This document shows positions 41,345 to 52,204 of a stretch of DNA of 64,000 nucleotides, piece after piece. Position 1 is the first letter of the stretch; every line of letters starts with the position of its first letter. The translations under genes and the position numbers were made by a program. Where the stretch lies: assembly GCA_963383645.1 (NCBI GenBank), contig OY726569.1, positions 75,920,135 through 75,984,134 of the forward strand, read 5' to 3'. The notes beneath the pieces were generated by a model that saw only the letters and a program-made list of their open reading frames with translations, was not told the DNA's origin and did not search any database. This stretch comes from Muscardinus avellanarius. Taxonomy: Eukaryota; Chordata; Mammalia; Rodentia; Gliridae.

Positions 41345-42186
41345 AACAAGGTGTTTTCTTTGATCACAGAAGTGGAATGCTCCAGGTCTTGGGCTTCTGT
41401 AGAGGTCAGTGCAATCAAGAAAGACTGTGTTCTGCTCAGCAAGCCTAAAGTGCCTGCAGTTCACTGCTGAGGCTGGAGAGCCCTGGGGTTCTCTACGTCT
41501 GTCTTTGAGTGGAGGATGTTTCTAGGGGACCATGCTGGAGAAGGTTTAGAGAGGATTTTGAGTGATGCCTGCTTTAGAACACGGTGGCAAGTGATTTTGA
41601 GGCAAAGAAGACACAGGAAAGGCCTTTTAGTTGTTGTTCTCTGTGTAGCTGTAGTTCCAGTGTGAAAGGTGGGCAGTGAGCCTGCACCCTGGCTTTCCTT
41701 TCATTTCTAGGGTTCCGTGCTTTCTAAGGTTGTTGAAACCACTCAACATTGGCTGGATACTCAGAGGATCTCGAGAGTCATTCTGAGTCTCTGTGAGTTT
41801 AGTGTGTAGGAAGAGTGTCCACTCCTCTACCTGTCCAGTGACCCCCCTGGGCTCTACCTCCCTGGCAAGAGAAAGCCCTGGAGCCTGGGGAGGCCCGGCG
41901 TGCGGGCTCCTGTGCAGGTAGGTGCTTCCGGAGTCCCGGGAACTGTTGGGTGAGGTTGAATCTAAGCTGGCGAGGGCCACTTGATGGCTCCTGCCTTCCT
42001 CTCTCCCGGAGCCCTGGTTATTCCAGAGGTGTGGAGAACTCCTTGCCTAATGTAAATTCTTGTCATCCAGTGCCTTCCTCACTTCTCTGTTGCTGAATAA
42101 ATCTTAGAGCCAAGAAGTGTCTGGAGTTTTTGGGCTTCCTAGAGTTGGTTACTTCAGAGTATACACATCTGGTTTAGTGCTATTGA
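41345..42186. other. Unassigned DNA, moderately GC-rich
   Basis: 41870-41945 has several CpGs (GGCCCGGCGTGCGGGCTCC). A minus-strand 117-codon frame at 41627-41980 has no domain that I recognise. No exon is supported. Confidence 0.45.
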
Positions 42187-42187
42187 A

Positions 42188-42396
42188 ATTTTTTTTTTTT
42201 TCTTTTCTGGTGGTTCTATAGTTTCTGGAAGCCCTTCTACCTCCGGGCTACACTTCCATACCTATTTTTATACTTTTTATTTGGAAACAGGGTCTCTTAA
42301 GCCAGCGCGTCTGGCTTTGAACCAGCGCAATCAATCCTCCTGTCTCTGCCTTCCAAGCGCGGGGATTACAAGCGTGCGCCACCATGCCTGGCACTG
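42188..42396 (-). mobile_element. B1-ID SINE type 3
   Basis: GGTGGTTCTATAGTTTCTGG, CTTCTACCTCCGGGC, TTATTTGGAAACAGGG and AGCGTGCGCCACCATGCC. A duplicated CAAT (GCGCAATCAATCC) lies in the B1 half. The flanks CTATTGAAATTTTT and CTGTTGCAATTTTT are an imperfect TSD. Confidence 0.93.
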
Positions 42397-42646
42397 TTGC
42401 AATTTTTATTTAGTTGTTTAGCTTGCTTCTCCATGAAATCTTTGAAGACAGAGACTAAATATTCTTTTGGGCTTTTCGGTACCTAAAAGCATTCAATAAA
42501 TAGCATATCTTGTCCTTTCAGTAATTTTTGAAGGAATGAATAGAATTATTGTTTGCTTTACCATATTAATGCTGTTTTGTGGCTTTGTGTTTGGAACCTA
42601 ACACCTATGAATTATATGGTTGAACTTTTTGAATGATTGATTAAAA

Positions 42647-42806
42647 CCTTTGAGAAGTTGCTGGGCATGGTGGCAGTTGCTTATAATCCCAGCTACTCAG
42701 GAGACTGAGGCAGGAGGATCACTTGAGCACAAGAGTTCAAGGCCAGCCTGCACAACATAGGGCAACCTCACTAAAAAACAGACAACAAATAAAAATCCTT
42801 TGAGAA
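42647..42806 (+). mobile_element. B1 monomer without ID half
   Basis: GCTGGGCATGGTGGCAGTTG, CCAGCTACTCAGGAGACTGA, GGATCACTTGAGCACAAG and a tail of ACAAATAAAAA. CCTTTGAGAA is repeated at both ends. An older kind of B1 than those fused to ID. Confidence 0.85.
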
Positions 42807-42945
42807 TATAGGAGTGTCATTTTATCTAATTCTTCATTAAAAAATGCCAGTAGTGAGGATGTCATTATGCAGTGGGATATTACTCATTTCTTCAAGACCA
42901 TTTCGAATTTTATTTCTTTCTTTTAAAACTCCTTAAAAATTATCA

Positions 42946-43165
42946 GCCAGGCCCGGTATGCATGGAAGGTAATACTTAGGAGGCTGAGACAGGAGGATCA
43001 TATGTTCACAACTAGCCCAGGCAACTTAGTGAAACTTGACTTGGCAACCTAGTGAGACCTTGTTTCAAAACAAAAAATAAAATTACAAAGGGCTAGGAGT
43101 ATAGCTTTCAGGTAGAATACCTCTGGGTTCAATCCCCTGTACTCCTCCCCAATAATCAAATTATT
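42946..43165 (+). mobile_element. B1-ID SINE type 1, diverged
   Basis: GCCAGGCCCGGTATGCATGG, linker TTTCAAAACAAAAAATAAAA, ID half GGAGTATAGCTTTCAGGTAG and GGTTCAATCCCCTGTAC. Confidence 0.87.
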
Positions 43166-43220
43166 ATAATAAAAATTTCAAGAAGAAACACTCATAAAGG
43201 GTAAAGTTAGGTTAATAGAA

Positions 43221-43458
43221 AAATTGAAATCAGCTGGGTGTGGTGGCATATGCTTGTAATCCCCACGCTTGGGAGGCTGAGACAGGAGGATCACACAGGT
43301 TCAAAGCCAGCCTCAGCTACTTAGGCTCTCAGCAACTTAGTGAGACCCTATTTCCAAGTAAAATATAAAATAGGTCTGGGAGTATAGCCTGGGGGTAGAA
43401 AGCCTCTGGGTTCCACCCCAAGTACCACCAAAAAAAAAAAAAAAAAAAATTGAAATCA
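43221..43458 (+). mobile_element. B1-ID SINE type 2 with 12-bp TSD
   Basis: AAATTGAAATCA is at 43221-43232 and 43447-43458. The body has linker TTTCCAAGTAAAATATAAAA, ID half TAGCCTGGGGGTAGAAAGCC with GGGTTCCACCCC, and an A tail. Confidence 0.95.
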
Positions 43459-43499
43459 TCATTCTAATTTTTTTTTTTTTTTAGGTAATTTGTTAAAGA

Positions 43500-43684
43500 A
43501 GGAATGGTTAGCACATGTCTACAATCCTGGTACTTGGGAGGCTGAGACAGAGGATCTCAGGTTTGGGGGCAGCTGCAGCAATTTAGTGAAACCTTGTTTC
43601 AAAATAAAAATACATATGGGATAGCTCAGAGGTAGAATGTTCCTGGGTTCAATTCCCAGTACCAGAAAAGAAAAAAATAAAAGT
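43500..43684 (+). mobile_element. B1-ID SINE type 1, diverged
   Basis: TGGTTAGCACATGTCTACAA, linker TTTCAAAATAAAAATACATA, ID half GATAGCTCAGAGGTAGAATG and GGTTCAATTCCCAGTACC. Confidence 0.88.
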
Positions 43685-43771
43685 GACAGGCATTTACATA
43701 AAGATTTGAGAATGAAGGAAATTAGTAGTAAGGAATATTCCAAATTAAATCTAATATACACTATGGTAACT

Positions 43772-44013
43772 AAAGAACAGATTGTGCTGGGCATGGTGGC
43801 TCACGCTTGTAATCCCAGTACTTTTGGGAGGCAGAGACAGGAGGAGATGGGTTAGTGGCTAGCCTCAGCTACTTAGTGAGGCCCTTTGCAACTTAATGAG
43901 ACCCCGTTTCAAAATAAAAAAGTAAAAAAATAGGGCTGGGGGAGTAGCTCAAAGGTAGAATGCCCCTGGGTTCCATTCCCAGTGACCCTCCCCCAAGAAA
44001 AGAACAGATTGTG
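43772..44013 (+). mobile_element. B1-ID SINE type 1 with perfect 15-bp TSD
   Basis: AAAGAACAGATTGTG is at 43772-43786 and 43999-44013. The body starts CTGGGCATGGTGGCTCACGC; the ID half has GGAGTAGCTCAAAGGTAGAA and GGTTCCATTCCCAG. Confidence 0.95.
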
Positions 44014-44866
44014 TCTAATATACGGTTGAGCTCCTGCTTTGCAAAAGCTGGTGTATAAAATGTTATTAGCACACACACATGCTAGCAGGATTTGCTTTGA
44101 TAAGACTGTTGTAGTTCAGCAACACCATTCAGTAGGTTATCCAGATCCTGGGAAATCTGATATGCTTAAGTAGAACTTTCTACTAGAAAGTCAATTGTTA
44201 CCATGTAGCGAGAAATGTATTATTCCAAGCAGAGGAGTGTTTGGTAGTGTATAGGCAAGTCTTGTTCCCAGCAGGGTAAATTACCAGGACAGCATTATCA
44301 TCTTCAGAACCCTTCCTGGTGTGATGTGGTATCTAAGCTAGCCAGGGCGGGTGAGGGTTGAAGCTGATGAAATACTCCTACAGGCGGGGCTTAAGACCTG
44401 CTGTCCAAGTTTTGTTCTTTGTCCCCTGCCAACGTATCATCCTAGATCTCTTCAGGGAGTTGCTCTACTGGGCATTAATCCTTTTTTTCTCATAGTTGGT
44501 CTGGTTCTAATCAAGACTGGGTAAGCTTTCCCTACAACTCTTAACTTCAGTTCCTCCATTCACCAAATTCTGAGGTGTTTGTTTCCAAATGTTCAAATGT
44601 TGGCTGGAGCCCCCATGACTGTATTTGTAGACAGGGACTTTGTAAGTTCTCAGAAGGTGATTCCATTGCTCCCTTGTTTGGCCGATACACTTTCTGGACT
44701 TGATGAGTGATGCTCAGGTGTTAGTTCATAGGAAAGAACTCTGGCAGGAGCAACTTTCTCTGGTGTGATTTTCGCCCTCTGTCCAATTGTCTATGCCTGT
44801 TTCCCAGTCTCTCTACCTACATACGTCCTTTGTAAAATGTACATTGAAAGTTAATGGTATATCAGG
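44014..44866. other. Unassigned non-repeat DNA
   Basis: About 850 bp with no repeat or exon recognised. Confidence 0.45.
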
Positions 44867-45232
44867 TCATTCGTAAGAAGATGGAAAGACCTGGAGAACA
44901 TTATGTTAAGTGAGATCAGCCAAGCACAGAAAGAGAAGGGACATATGTTTTTTCTAATATGCCCAAACTAAGGGAATATTAGGGATACCAGAGGGACTCC
45001 AGATAATGGAGGGGAAACCTTAGCAAAGCTAGAAAGGAAGGGTAGGAGAGGAAGAAGGCTGAGGTTGGTTAATGGAGGAGCTACATCCCAATAATTGTAA
45101 AAGTATGAATATAGCATGGTTAACCTGGACACTCATTGTTGGGAGGGGGGGAAGGGGAAGGAGGGAGGGCACCAAGCACAGTCTGAATGTATGCTACTTT
45201 CAGTTTCTTCCACATATAAATAAACAAAGAAA
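44867..45232 (+). mobile_element. 5'-truncated L1 3' end, same family as the 32-kb L1
   Basis: Starts in the last codons of ORF2 (GTAAGAAGATGGAAAGACC) and runs through the full 3' UTR, parallel to 33856-34205. It keeps the 5 bases missing from the other copy, so its ORF2 end reads ENIMLSEISQAQKEK before a stop. A G-rich tract is at 45141-45169. The end is AATAAACAAAGAAAGAAAG. No clear TSD was found. Confidence 0.92.
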
Positions 45233-45640
45233 GAAAGAATGAAAAACTTCATCGCAGGAGTTTTTGAAACTGAAAAAAAAGTGAAAACAAACTGTCTACA
45301 AATAAGATTTAAAAAAGTTAACAGTGACTAAAATTATCTCATCCAAAGCAAATTATTTATCTGAATAACTTGAATTCAGTGTAACTTGGAATCATGTTTG
45401 AATTAAGCAGCAGGGGCTCATATTACAAGACACATTTAGATGCTTCTGAAATTATAGTGCATAATGTGTTCAAAGCATGCTACAAAGGTAAATTCAAGAT
45501 GACCCGACCTACTCCGGATGTCATCTGATGGGTAGGTAAGCAGTAAGGAGAAAAATAATTGAAATAACTTGTGTGAATAATTTCACTGATTACCTCAAAG
45601 CAGAAAACTATATTAGAGCTTGTTAAAAAAAAATTCCTTT
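45233..45640. other. Unassigned AT-rich DNA
   Basis: Nothing recognised. Confidence 0.45.
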
Positions 45641-45641
45641 C

Positions 45642-45840
45642 ACCTGGGCATGGTGGCACATGGCACATGCTTGTAATCCCCGTACTTGGCAGGCTGTGAC
45701 AGGAGGATTGTAGGTTTGAGATCAGCTTCAGCAGCTGAGCAAGACTGTAAGCAACATAGTCCCTGTTTCAAAACAGAATATTAAAAGGAGCTGGGGGTGT
45801 ATTCTGGAGGTAGAATGTGCCTGGGTTCAGTGCTTAGTAA
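45642..45840 (+). mobile_element. B1-ID SINE type 1
   Basis: CTGGGCATGGTGGCACATGG with a duplicated GGCACAT unit, linker TTTCAAAACAGAATATTAAA and ID half GGTGTATTCTGGAGGTAGAA with GGTTCAGTGCTTAG. Confidence 0.9.
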
Positions 45841-45892
45841 ACACACACACACATCTCTCTCTCTTCCTTCCTCTCTCCCTCCCTCCCTGCCC
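45839..45892. repeat. (CA)n(CT)n(TTCC)n compound microsatellite
   Basis: CA units, then CT, then CCTT/CCCT units at the tail of the preceding SINE. Confidence 0.9.
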
Positions 45893-46069
45893 CCCCTTAC
45901 AATTATGGATAAGAAGTTTGGCGGATTTAGTCATTTTATAATTGGTTTGTGTCTATTATGTATGATGCCAGTGAAGTTAGAGCGAAAACATGTATGCAGG
46001 CATAATTATAGCCAGATGTGCAGTTGTTGTCTTGGCATTTAGAGTGAAGTCTGGAGAGGCCTAAAAATT

Positions 46070-46272
46070 TTGCCTAGCCCACTGTGGCGCTTGCTTGTAA
46101 CCCCAATACTTGGGAGGCTGAGACACGAGGATCACAGATTTGTGGCCAGCCTCAGCAACTTTGTGAGGCCCTCTGTAACTTAATGAGACCATGTTTCAAA
46201 ATAAGATAATAAAATAGGGCTGGGGGTATAGGTCAGAGGTAGAATGTCCCTGAGTTCAGTTCTTCAGTACCA
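46070..46272 (+). mobile_element. B1-ID SINE type 1
   Basis: GCCTAGCCCACTGTGGCGCT, linker TTTCAAAATAAGATAATAAA, ID half GTATAGGTCAGAGGTAGAAT and a GA-repeat tail. Confidence 0.92.
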
Positions 46273-46273
46273 A

Positions 46274-46312
<39 letters not shown>

Positions 46313-46316
46313 GAGA
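46273..46316. repeat. (GA)n microsatellite as SINE tail
   Basis: About 21 GA units with a single C interruption. Confidence 0.96.
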
Positions 46317-46999
46317 AAATCCTTGATGATTCATAATTCCATTAGGTCAGTAAAATACACTTCAGAAACTATCAAGAAAGTAGCTTTGATGTGATAACAA
46401 AGACAGATATTTCATTATGCTAAGTGTGAACTGCTCAAGCACATAGTATGTGGTAGTTGTTTGTGTTTCATTTTGTGAGTTCACACAGACTCATACTGTG
46501 CTTGCTAATACTTAAAACATAGTGTGATGATGTGAGTCTTAGGACCAGTGGTTAGAGATGACTCACAAGCTGGTCCTGTTGTGGATTGTACTAGGATTCC
46601 TCTCACTGAGGCCCCTCTCTTGCACTCCATCCTTAATTCCAAGACTGTGTCTGCTCTGGGTTCTTTCCCTTAAGCCAGTGCATGGACCAATTGTGCCAGG
46701 TACTTGCTAGATACCCTGTATGCATCATTTCATTTAAGGCTTGGACAGCTTCAAGACCAAGGAACAGGTCTGAGCTGTTGGGTCGGGGAGTAGTAACTTG
46801 CCCAGGTCACAGCCAGTATGATGGTCTCCCATCCAGGTCTATATGGAGTCGAGGCCTTTCCTGGTCTGCGGTGATACCCTGCTGCTAGAGAAGGGAATGC
46901 AGTAGCTTGAGAAACATTTTATACTTTCTCTTTCCTGAGGTGCCAGTATCTCCTTTAGAATATGGGAACCAAACCAACATTATTAAAAAAATATCTATT
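46317..46999. other. Unassigned DNA, possible MIR at 46660-46870
   Basis: 46686-46830 contains CAATTGTGCCAGGTACTTGC, GCATCATTTCATTTAAGG and ACTTGCCCAGGTCACAGCC in antisense MIR order. The remainder is unassigned. Confidence 0.45.
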
Positions 47000-47100
47000 C
47001 ACCTGGTGGGGGCAGTGGTACACACCTGTCATCCCAGCTCTTTGGGAAGCTGAGGCAGGTAGAGTGCAAGTTCAAGGCTGGCCAAAGACTCAGTATATAA
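47000..47100 (+). mobile_element. B1 left-half fragment
   Basis: CAGTGGTACACACCTGTCAT, CCCAGCTCTTTGGGAAGC and GCAAGTTCAAGGCTGGCC: old B1 sequence without an ID half. Confidence 0.7.
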
Positions 47101-47184
47101 TGAGTGTGGAACCAGTTCCATCTGGGTCTCTTATCTTAGTCCAGTGGCAGAGCTATAGGAGACTCTCAAAAAGTGTTGGTTTCT

Positions 47185-47375
47185 CCAGGCATGGTGGCAC
47201 ATACCTGTAATCTCAGCTGCTCAGGAAGTTGAGGCAGTAGGATGTCAAATTCCAGGCCAATCTGGGCAACTTAATGAGACCCTGTCTCAAACTAAAATAC
47301 AAGGGCTGGGGATGTAGTTTTGTGCTTTCCTAGCATGTGTGAGGTCCTGGGGTTCAATCCCTAGTACCATATGGA
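47185..47375 (+). mobile_element. Older B1-ID SINE
   Basis: GGCATGGTGGCACATACCTG, CTCAGCTGCTCAGGAAGTTG, CCCTGTCTCAAACTAAAATA and an ID half GGGGATGTAGTTTTGTGCTT with GGTTCAATCCCTAGTACC. The B1 half with GCTGCTCAGGAAG is a different, older type than types 1-3. Confidence 0.85.
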
Positions 47376-47504
47376 GAGAAAAGTGTTACTGTCTTTTGTC
47401 TACTCCTTCCCCTTTTTTTAATTAAAAAAACCTTTTTTTATGGTAATAGGGATGGAATGCCCCTATCTCTGAGCTACAACCCCCAGTCCTACTTTTTATT
47501 CTTT

Positions 47505-47574
47505 CTTTCTTTATTTATGGTGGTACTGGGCTTCCTGGAAACCCTTCTACCTCTGGGCTATGCTACCAGACATA

Positions 47575-47606
<32 letters not shown>

Positions 47607-47717
47607 AATTTGGAAACAGGGTCTCTTAAGCCAGCAAGGCTGGCTTTGAACCTGCGTGATCCTCTTGTCTCCGCCTCCCAAGTGCAGGGATTACAAGCAT
47701 GCACCACTACACCTGGC
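47505..47717 (-). mobile_element. B1-ID SINE type 3 inside the outer SINE
   Basis: GGTGGTACTGGGCTTCCTGG, CTTCTACCTCTGGGC, a TA repeat with T run in the linker, TTTGGAAACAGGGTCTC and the antisense B1 half ending CACTACACCTGGC. Confidence 0.92.
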
Positions 47718-47727
47718 TTTATTCTTT

Positions 47728-47920
47728 ATTACTTTTTTTTTGGGGGGGGGTCTGGGGATGGAATCCACCCCCTGCCCTATTTTTTATTCTTTATTTTGAA
47801 ACAAGGTCTCACTGAATAGCGAAGGGCCTCACTAAGTAGCTGAGGCTGTCCGCGAACCGCGGTTCTCTGGTCTCAGCCTCCCAAATGCTGGGATTACAAG
47901 CCTGTGCCACTACACCTGGC
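47728..47920 (-). mobile_element. B1-ID SINE type 1 inside the outer SINE
   Basis: TCTGGGGATGGAATCCACCC (the ID middle is deleted), TTTATTTTGAAACAAGGTC and the antisense B1 half with GTCCGCGAACCGCGGTTC, ending CACTACACCTGGC. Confidence 0.9.
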
Positions 47921-48012
47921 TTTATTCTTTATTTTGAAACAAGATCTCACTGAGTTGCAAAGGGCCTCTCACTAAGTAGCTGAAGGTGTTCTGAACCACC
48001 ATGCCCAGTTTC

Positions 48013-48325
48013 CTTCTCCTTTTAATCTGATTTTCATGCCTCTGGTCAGCATCGGGCCCTGTTTGTTCATTTATGTGTGTACTTTGAATTGTTGATTTGG
48101 GTTTGTGTGTTTTTCTCAGTCGGTTAATCTTTAGGGAGCAGCGTGTTCCACAAAGAATTTTGGCCTACCTGTTCATTTACTCTGATTTTGAATAATTAAG
48201 AAGGCAACATGATAAAAGTGGTGTGTTTTTGCTAAAATTTTTCTACTTAGTTTTTGTATTCAACTTTAGCCCAAATTACATTGCGAACGCTTAATTTTGT
48301 ATTGTTTTGAGTAGCATTATTAATA
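48013..48325. other. Unassigned AT-rich DNA
   Basis: Nothing recognised. Confidence 0.4.
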
Positions 48326-48571
48326 ATTTGCCACAGCCAGGAATGGTCACGTGTGCTTGTAATCTCAGTACTTAGGAGGCGGAGACAGGAGGATCGCACA
48401 GGTTCAAAGCCAGCCTCAGCTAGTGAGTGAGGCTCTCAGCAACTTAGTGAGACACCGTTTCCAAATAAAATATAATATAGGTTGGAGGTGTAGCTCAGAG
48501 GTAGAAGGCCCCTAGGTTCCATCTCCTGGACCACACACACACACCAAAAAAAAAAAAAAAAAAATTGTCAC
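48326..48571 (+). mobile_element. B1-ID SINE type 2
   Basis: GCCAGGAATGGTCACGTGTG, GAGGCGGAGACAGG, linker TTTCCAAATAAAATATAATA and ID half TAGCTCAGAGGTAGAAGGCC. TTGCCACA and TTGTCACA on the flanks are a near-perfect TSD. Confidence 0.93.
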
Positions 48572-48592
48572 ATGTTATGTTACATGTCATTT

Positions 48593-48836
48593 AAAATGAC
48601 TTACTTTAAGCCAGGCATGGTGGTGCATGCTTGTAATCCCAGCATTCCAGAGACTGGAGGATCATGCTTAGTGGACAGCTTTAGCTACTTAGTGAGACCT
48701 CCTATAATTTAGTGAGACACTATTTCAAAAAATAAAGAATAAAAAATAGGGCAGGGAGTGTAGCTTGGAGGTAGAATGCCCCTGAGTTCCATCCCCAGAC
48801 TCACTTAAATAAATAAATAAATCAAATGACTTTATT
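48593..48836 (+). mobile_element. B1-ID SINE type 1
   Basis: GCCAGGCATGGTGGTGCATG, linker TTTCAAAAAATAAAGAATAA, ID half TAGCTTGGAGGTAGAATGCC and a tail of AAAT units. AAATGACTT on both sides is a plausible TSD. Confidence 0.92.
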
Positions 48837-49611
48837 TTAAAAATGGTTTAATGAATGGTATAATGAATCAGTGTTAAAATTCATTAATAAGGGCATTAAA
48901 TTACATTTTTTAATAAAGTTCTTTGAGTGAATGTTATTTTGTATGAAGAATCTTGAGTTAATCTCATTTGTGCAATGTATCTTCGGTACAATATCTTTTG
49001 ATAAATTTAAATTATTTACCAACAGATTTTTAAGGTAAAATTAAATCACTAAATTTCAAAATGCCCATTTAGAGTACAGTCTAGGACTAGTTTCTATATA
49101 ACGGATGGTTTCCAACTGCTTTTAAGATGACAGTAACTTTAAAGGTCAGATAAATGGAACAGAGAGAATATTATTTTGAGACTAGAATAATTATCCATTT
49201 TAACGTGGTGCATTTCTAACTTGAACAACAGAGAGATAGTCTTCTGTCTCTCAAGCTAAGGAATTTACTTGCTTTGATTACCTTTTTTCTCTATGAACAC
49301 ATCTGTTTTCTGTGTGCCTCAGTCTTATCTCTAGGTCTTCGTTACACCCATATCTTTCTTTGTTTCCACCACCCTAGTTCAGGCTCCAGTCACCTCTCAC
49401 TTGGAAAGCTGCAGTAGCCTTACTTTGGTATTTTTTAATTCAGCGTCTTCCTTCTGTCAGGCTTTTTAGTTAACACTACAGGGGTGCAGATAAATTTGTG
49501 TTTGTGCATACATACATGTATATGCATAGGGCTATGATTTTGACAATATCTAATAAACCTTTTGGTAGTTCTAGTTGCCTATAGTGCAGTGTAAGCCTTT
49601 AGCAGGTGGCT
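48837..49611. other. Unassigned AT-rich DNA
   Basis: No repeat or exon recognised. Confidence 0.45.
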
Positions 49612-49652
49612 TATTTCCTTCCTTCCTTCCTCTCTTCCTTCCTTTCTTCCTT
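49612..49652. repeat. (TTCC)n microsatellite as SINE tail
   Basis: About nine TTCC-type units in front of the antisense ID half. Confidence 0.93.
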
Positions 49653-49850
49653 GTACTGTGGATGGAACCCAGGGGCATTCTACCTCTAAGCTTCACCTCC
49701 AGCCTTTTTTTTAACCTTTTATTTTGAAATAGGGTCTCACTAAGTTGCAGAGGGCCTCATTAAGTTGCTGAGGCTGGCTGCAAACCTGTGATCCTCCTGT
49801 TTTGCCTCCCATGTACTAGAATTACAAGCATGCGCCACCATGCCCAGTTG
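49653..49850 (-). mobile_element. B1-ID SINE type 1
   Basis: TGTACTGTGGATGGAACCCA, CATTCTACCTCTAAGC, TTTATTTTGAAATAGGGTC and the antisense B1 half ending GCGCCACCATGCCCAG. Confidence 0.92.
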
Positions 49851-50854
49851 AAAAACTTTGCAGGATGGTTCCAGCCTTCTGGTACCAATTCCTTAGTTTT
49901 TTTTTCTTGCCCTTGCTGTTGGTTTCAGCGAACAAACTACTTGCTTTTTAGTTTGTTATTAGTTGTGCTGTTTTGATATTATTTGCTAAGTACAGTGTTC
50001 AAGCTTACTTTTGCCCAAGGAGCCTTTTAATCATAAAAGCCAGTATTTCATCTTGTTTGTACATTTTATATAAGTACATGACAAAGAGTGCCTAGTATTT
50101 GAGGAGGTAGATTGGTATTCTGCTTTTAATTGATCTTTAAAAGGCACGACAAATTCCCACATGGATTTTTTTCCTTGAAAAGTTTATGGCTTAAATGGAA
50201 TTAAGTAGCTTAAAATTTAATTGCAGTTCTTTAGACTAATTTGCTAAAGGTTATTATTTTCAGTTTAGATGCTATTTGGAAATTCTGAACTATTTAAGTA
50301 CATAAAATTAAGTTTTCAAACTCATCATTAAGAATAGTAGTATTTTCTTTTGCATCAACAAATACTCATTTATACTTTAACTGCCTGATAGAATTACAAA
50401 TCCTCCAAGTTTCATCTGACTATTTCCCTGTATTTAAAGTGAATATTCCGAACAGAAGAAATAGCTGAGTGGCATGTCTTCATCAACCGATAGCGCGCAG
50501 GCGTGGGATGCTAAGGTTTGACTGTCTTCTTTGTAATCAAATGATGACTGATCCCACACAGGTGCCTGGATTCCAGAATTGCCGTTGAAGTCTACACCTG
50601 GCTTCTCACTTTCTGGAGGAGGAGGCCAGTATTAGGACCAGAAGACAGACAGGGATAGTAAGGTCAAGGCAGAACTTTCCTTTCCAGTTGATTCCTGCGG
50701 CTCTCAATGGGAAATTTCCACACCACATTTAGAGTTAGAATGTTTTTTGCATTGCATGGTTTGATATTTAAAATGTGTTTCCATGGTCTCTCCTCTTTGC
50801 TAACTCAAAAACCTTGCACACTGCAGCCTTTTCGCTTTTAAAAAAGTTACTGGT
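49851..50854. other. 1-kb block of unassigned DNA
   Basis: Nothing recognised. Confidence 0.45.
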
Positions 50855-52165
50855 GCATAACAGTTATATAATAGTGGGATCCATTGTGATATATTTGTAC
50901 ATGTACATAACACGATTTGGTCATTTTTATTTCCTGGTACCTCCTCATTCCCTTCCCTCTTCCTGTCCTTTCCTCTGCTCTGCTGTTCTCTGTTATATTT
51001 TAATGAGACCCTTCCTCTTTTTTTTTCTTTTCAGCCTCCACATATAAAACATACTATCTTTGACTTTCTTAATCTGGCTTATTTTACCTTAACGTGATGT
51101 TCTTAAGTTTCATATATTTTCCTGCAAATGACATCATTTTTTCCTCGTATGGCTGAGTAAAATCCCACTGTGTGCATGTGTTAGGCTTTCTGCATCCATT
51201 CATCTGTTCGTAGACACCTAAGTTGGTTCCATAACTTGTTTATTGTGAATTGTGCTGCTGTCCACATGGGTGTGCATGTGTCACTATGGTATATCAGGTA
51301 TAGGGTAGTGGTGTAGCTGGGTCCTGTGGTGGTTTCATTCCTTGTTTTTTGAGAAACCTCCACACATATCCATAGTGGTTGTACTAAGTGACAATTCTGC
51401 CAACAGTGTGTAAATGTACATTTCCCCCTATAGCCTCACCAGCATATATTATTATTTGTATTCTTGATGATTGTCATTCTAACTGGAGTGAGATGAAATA
51501 TTAGTGTAATTTTGATTTGCATTTCCTTGATTGCTAAGGATGGTAAGTATTTTTCTGTGTATTTGTTAGCCATTTGTATTTCTTTTTTTTTTTTGAGAAA
51601 TGTCTGCTTAGTTCAATTGCCCATTTACAGATTCAGGTTTCTTTGTTCTTTATTTATTCTGAATATAAATTCTCTGTTGGAAAAGTAACTGGCAGATTTT
51701 TTCCTCATTCCATAGGCTTTCTCCATGCTCTTGTTTTCTTTTATATGCAAAGATTTTTAATTTGCTCCCATCTCATTTAGTAATTCTTGGTCTTATTTCC
51801 TGTGCGTTAGAAATCCCGTTGAGGACGTGGTTGCCTGTTCTGTATGTTCGAGTGTTGCTTTTCAGTTTTTCATAGCAGTGCAGTGTTTCTGGTCTAATTC
51901 CTAGGTGGAGTTGACCTTTGAGTTAACCTCTGCAGGATGAGAGAAAGATCCACTTTCATTCTCATTTATATGGCTATCCAGTTTTCCCAGTTACCATTTA
52001 TTAAAAAGGCTGTTTTTCTCCAACATATGTTTTGGGGCTTTTGGGGCTCTGCATGGGTTGGTCTCTGTATCTTTTATTCTATTGGTCTGTTTTGCTGATT
52101 TTGTTACCAAAGCACTGTAGTATAGTTTGGAATAGAATATTAGGATGTCTCCCGCATTGCTGTTT
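50855..52165 (-). mobile_element. Older L1 3' part (3' UTR and ORF2 C-terminal third)
   Basis: On the minus strand 51181-51363 still encodes an L1 ORF2 stretch with YHSDTCTPM, AAQFTINKLWNQ and TDEWMQKA. Plus-strand landmarks downstream are CTCACCAGCATATATTATTA, AACTGGAGTGAGATGAAATA, TTCCTTGATTGCTAAGGATG and AAAGCACTGTAGTATAGTTT, in the antisense L1 order. Frames are broken. Clearly older than the 32-kb L1 but younger than the L1M pieces. Confidence 0.8.
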
Positions 52166-52204
52166 TACTGCTGTATTTCCTTCCTTTTTCTCTCCTGATG
52201 CACT

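Larger units (their letters stand above)
47431..48012 (-). mobile_element. B1-ID SINE type 1 holding two further SINEs
   Basis: The outer ID half is at 47437-47504 (GGTAATAGGGATGGAATGCC, ATCTCTGAGCTAC). The outer linker and B1 half resume at 47921 (TTTATTCTTTATTTTGAAAC) and end at GAACCACCATGCCCAG. TTTATTCTTT appears at 47495, 47718 and 47921, i.e. at the two insertion borders. Confidence 0.85.

Noticed and set aside
41870..41945. CpG island at the GC-rich 41.9-kb stretch
   Set aside because: Only a few CpGs over a short span; much weaker than the 52.7-kb patch.
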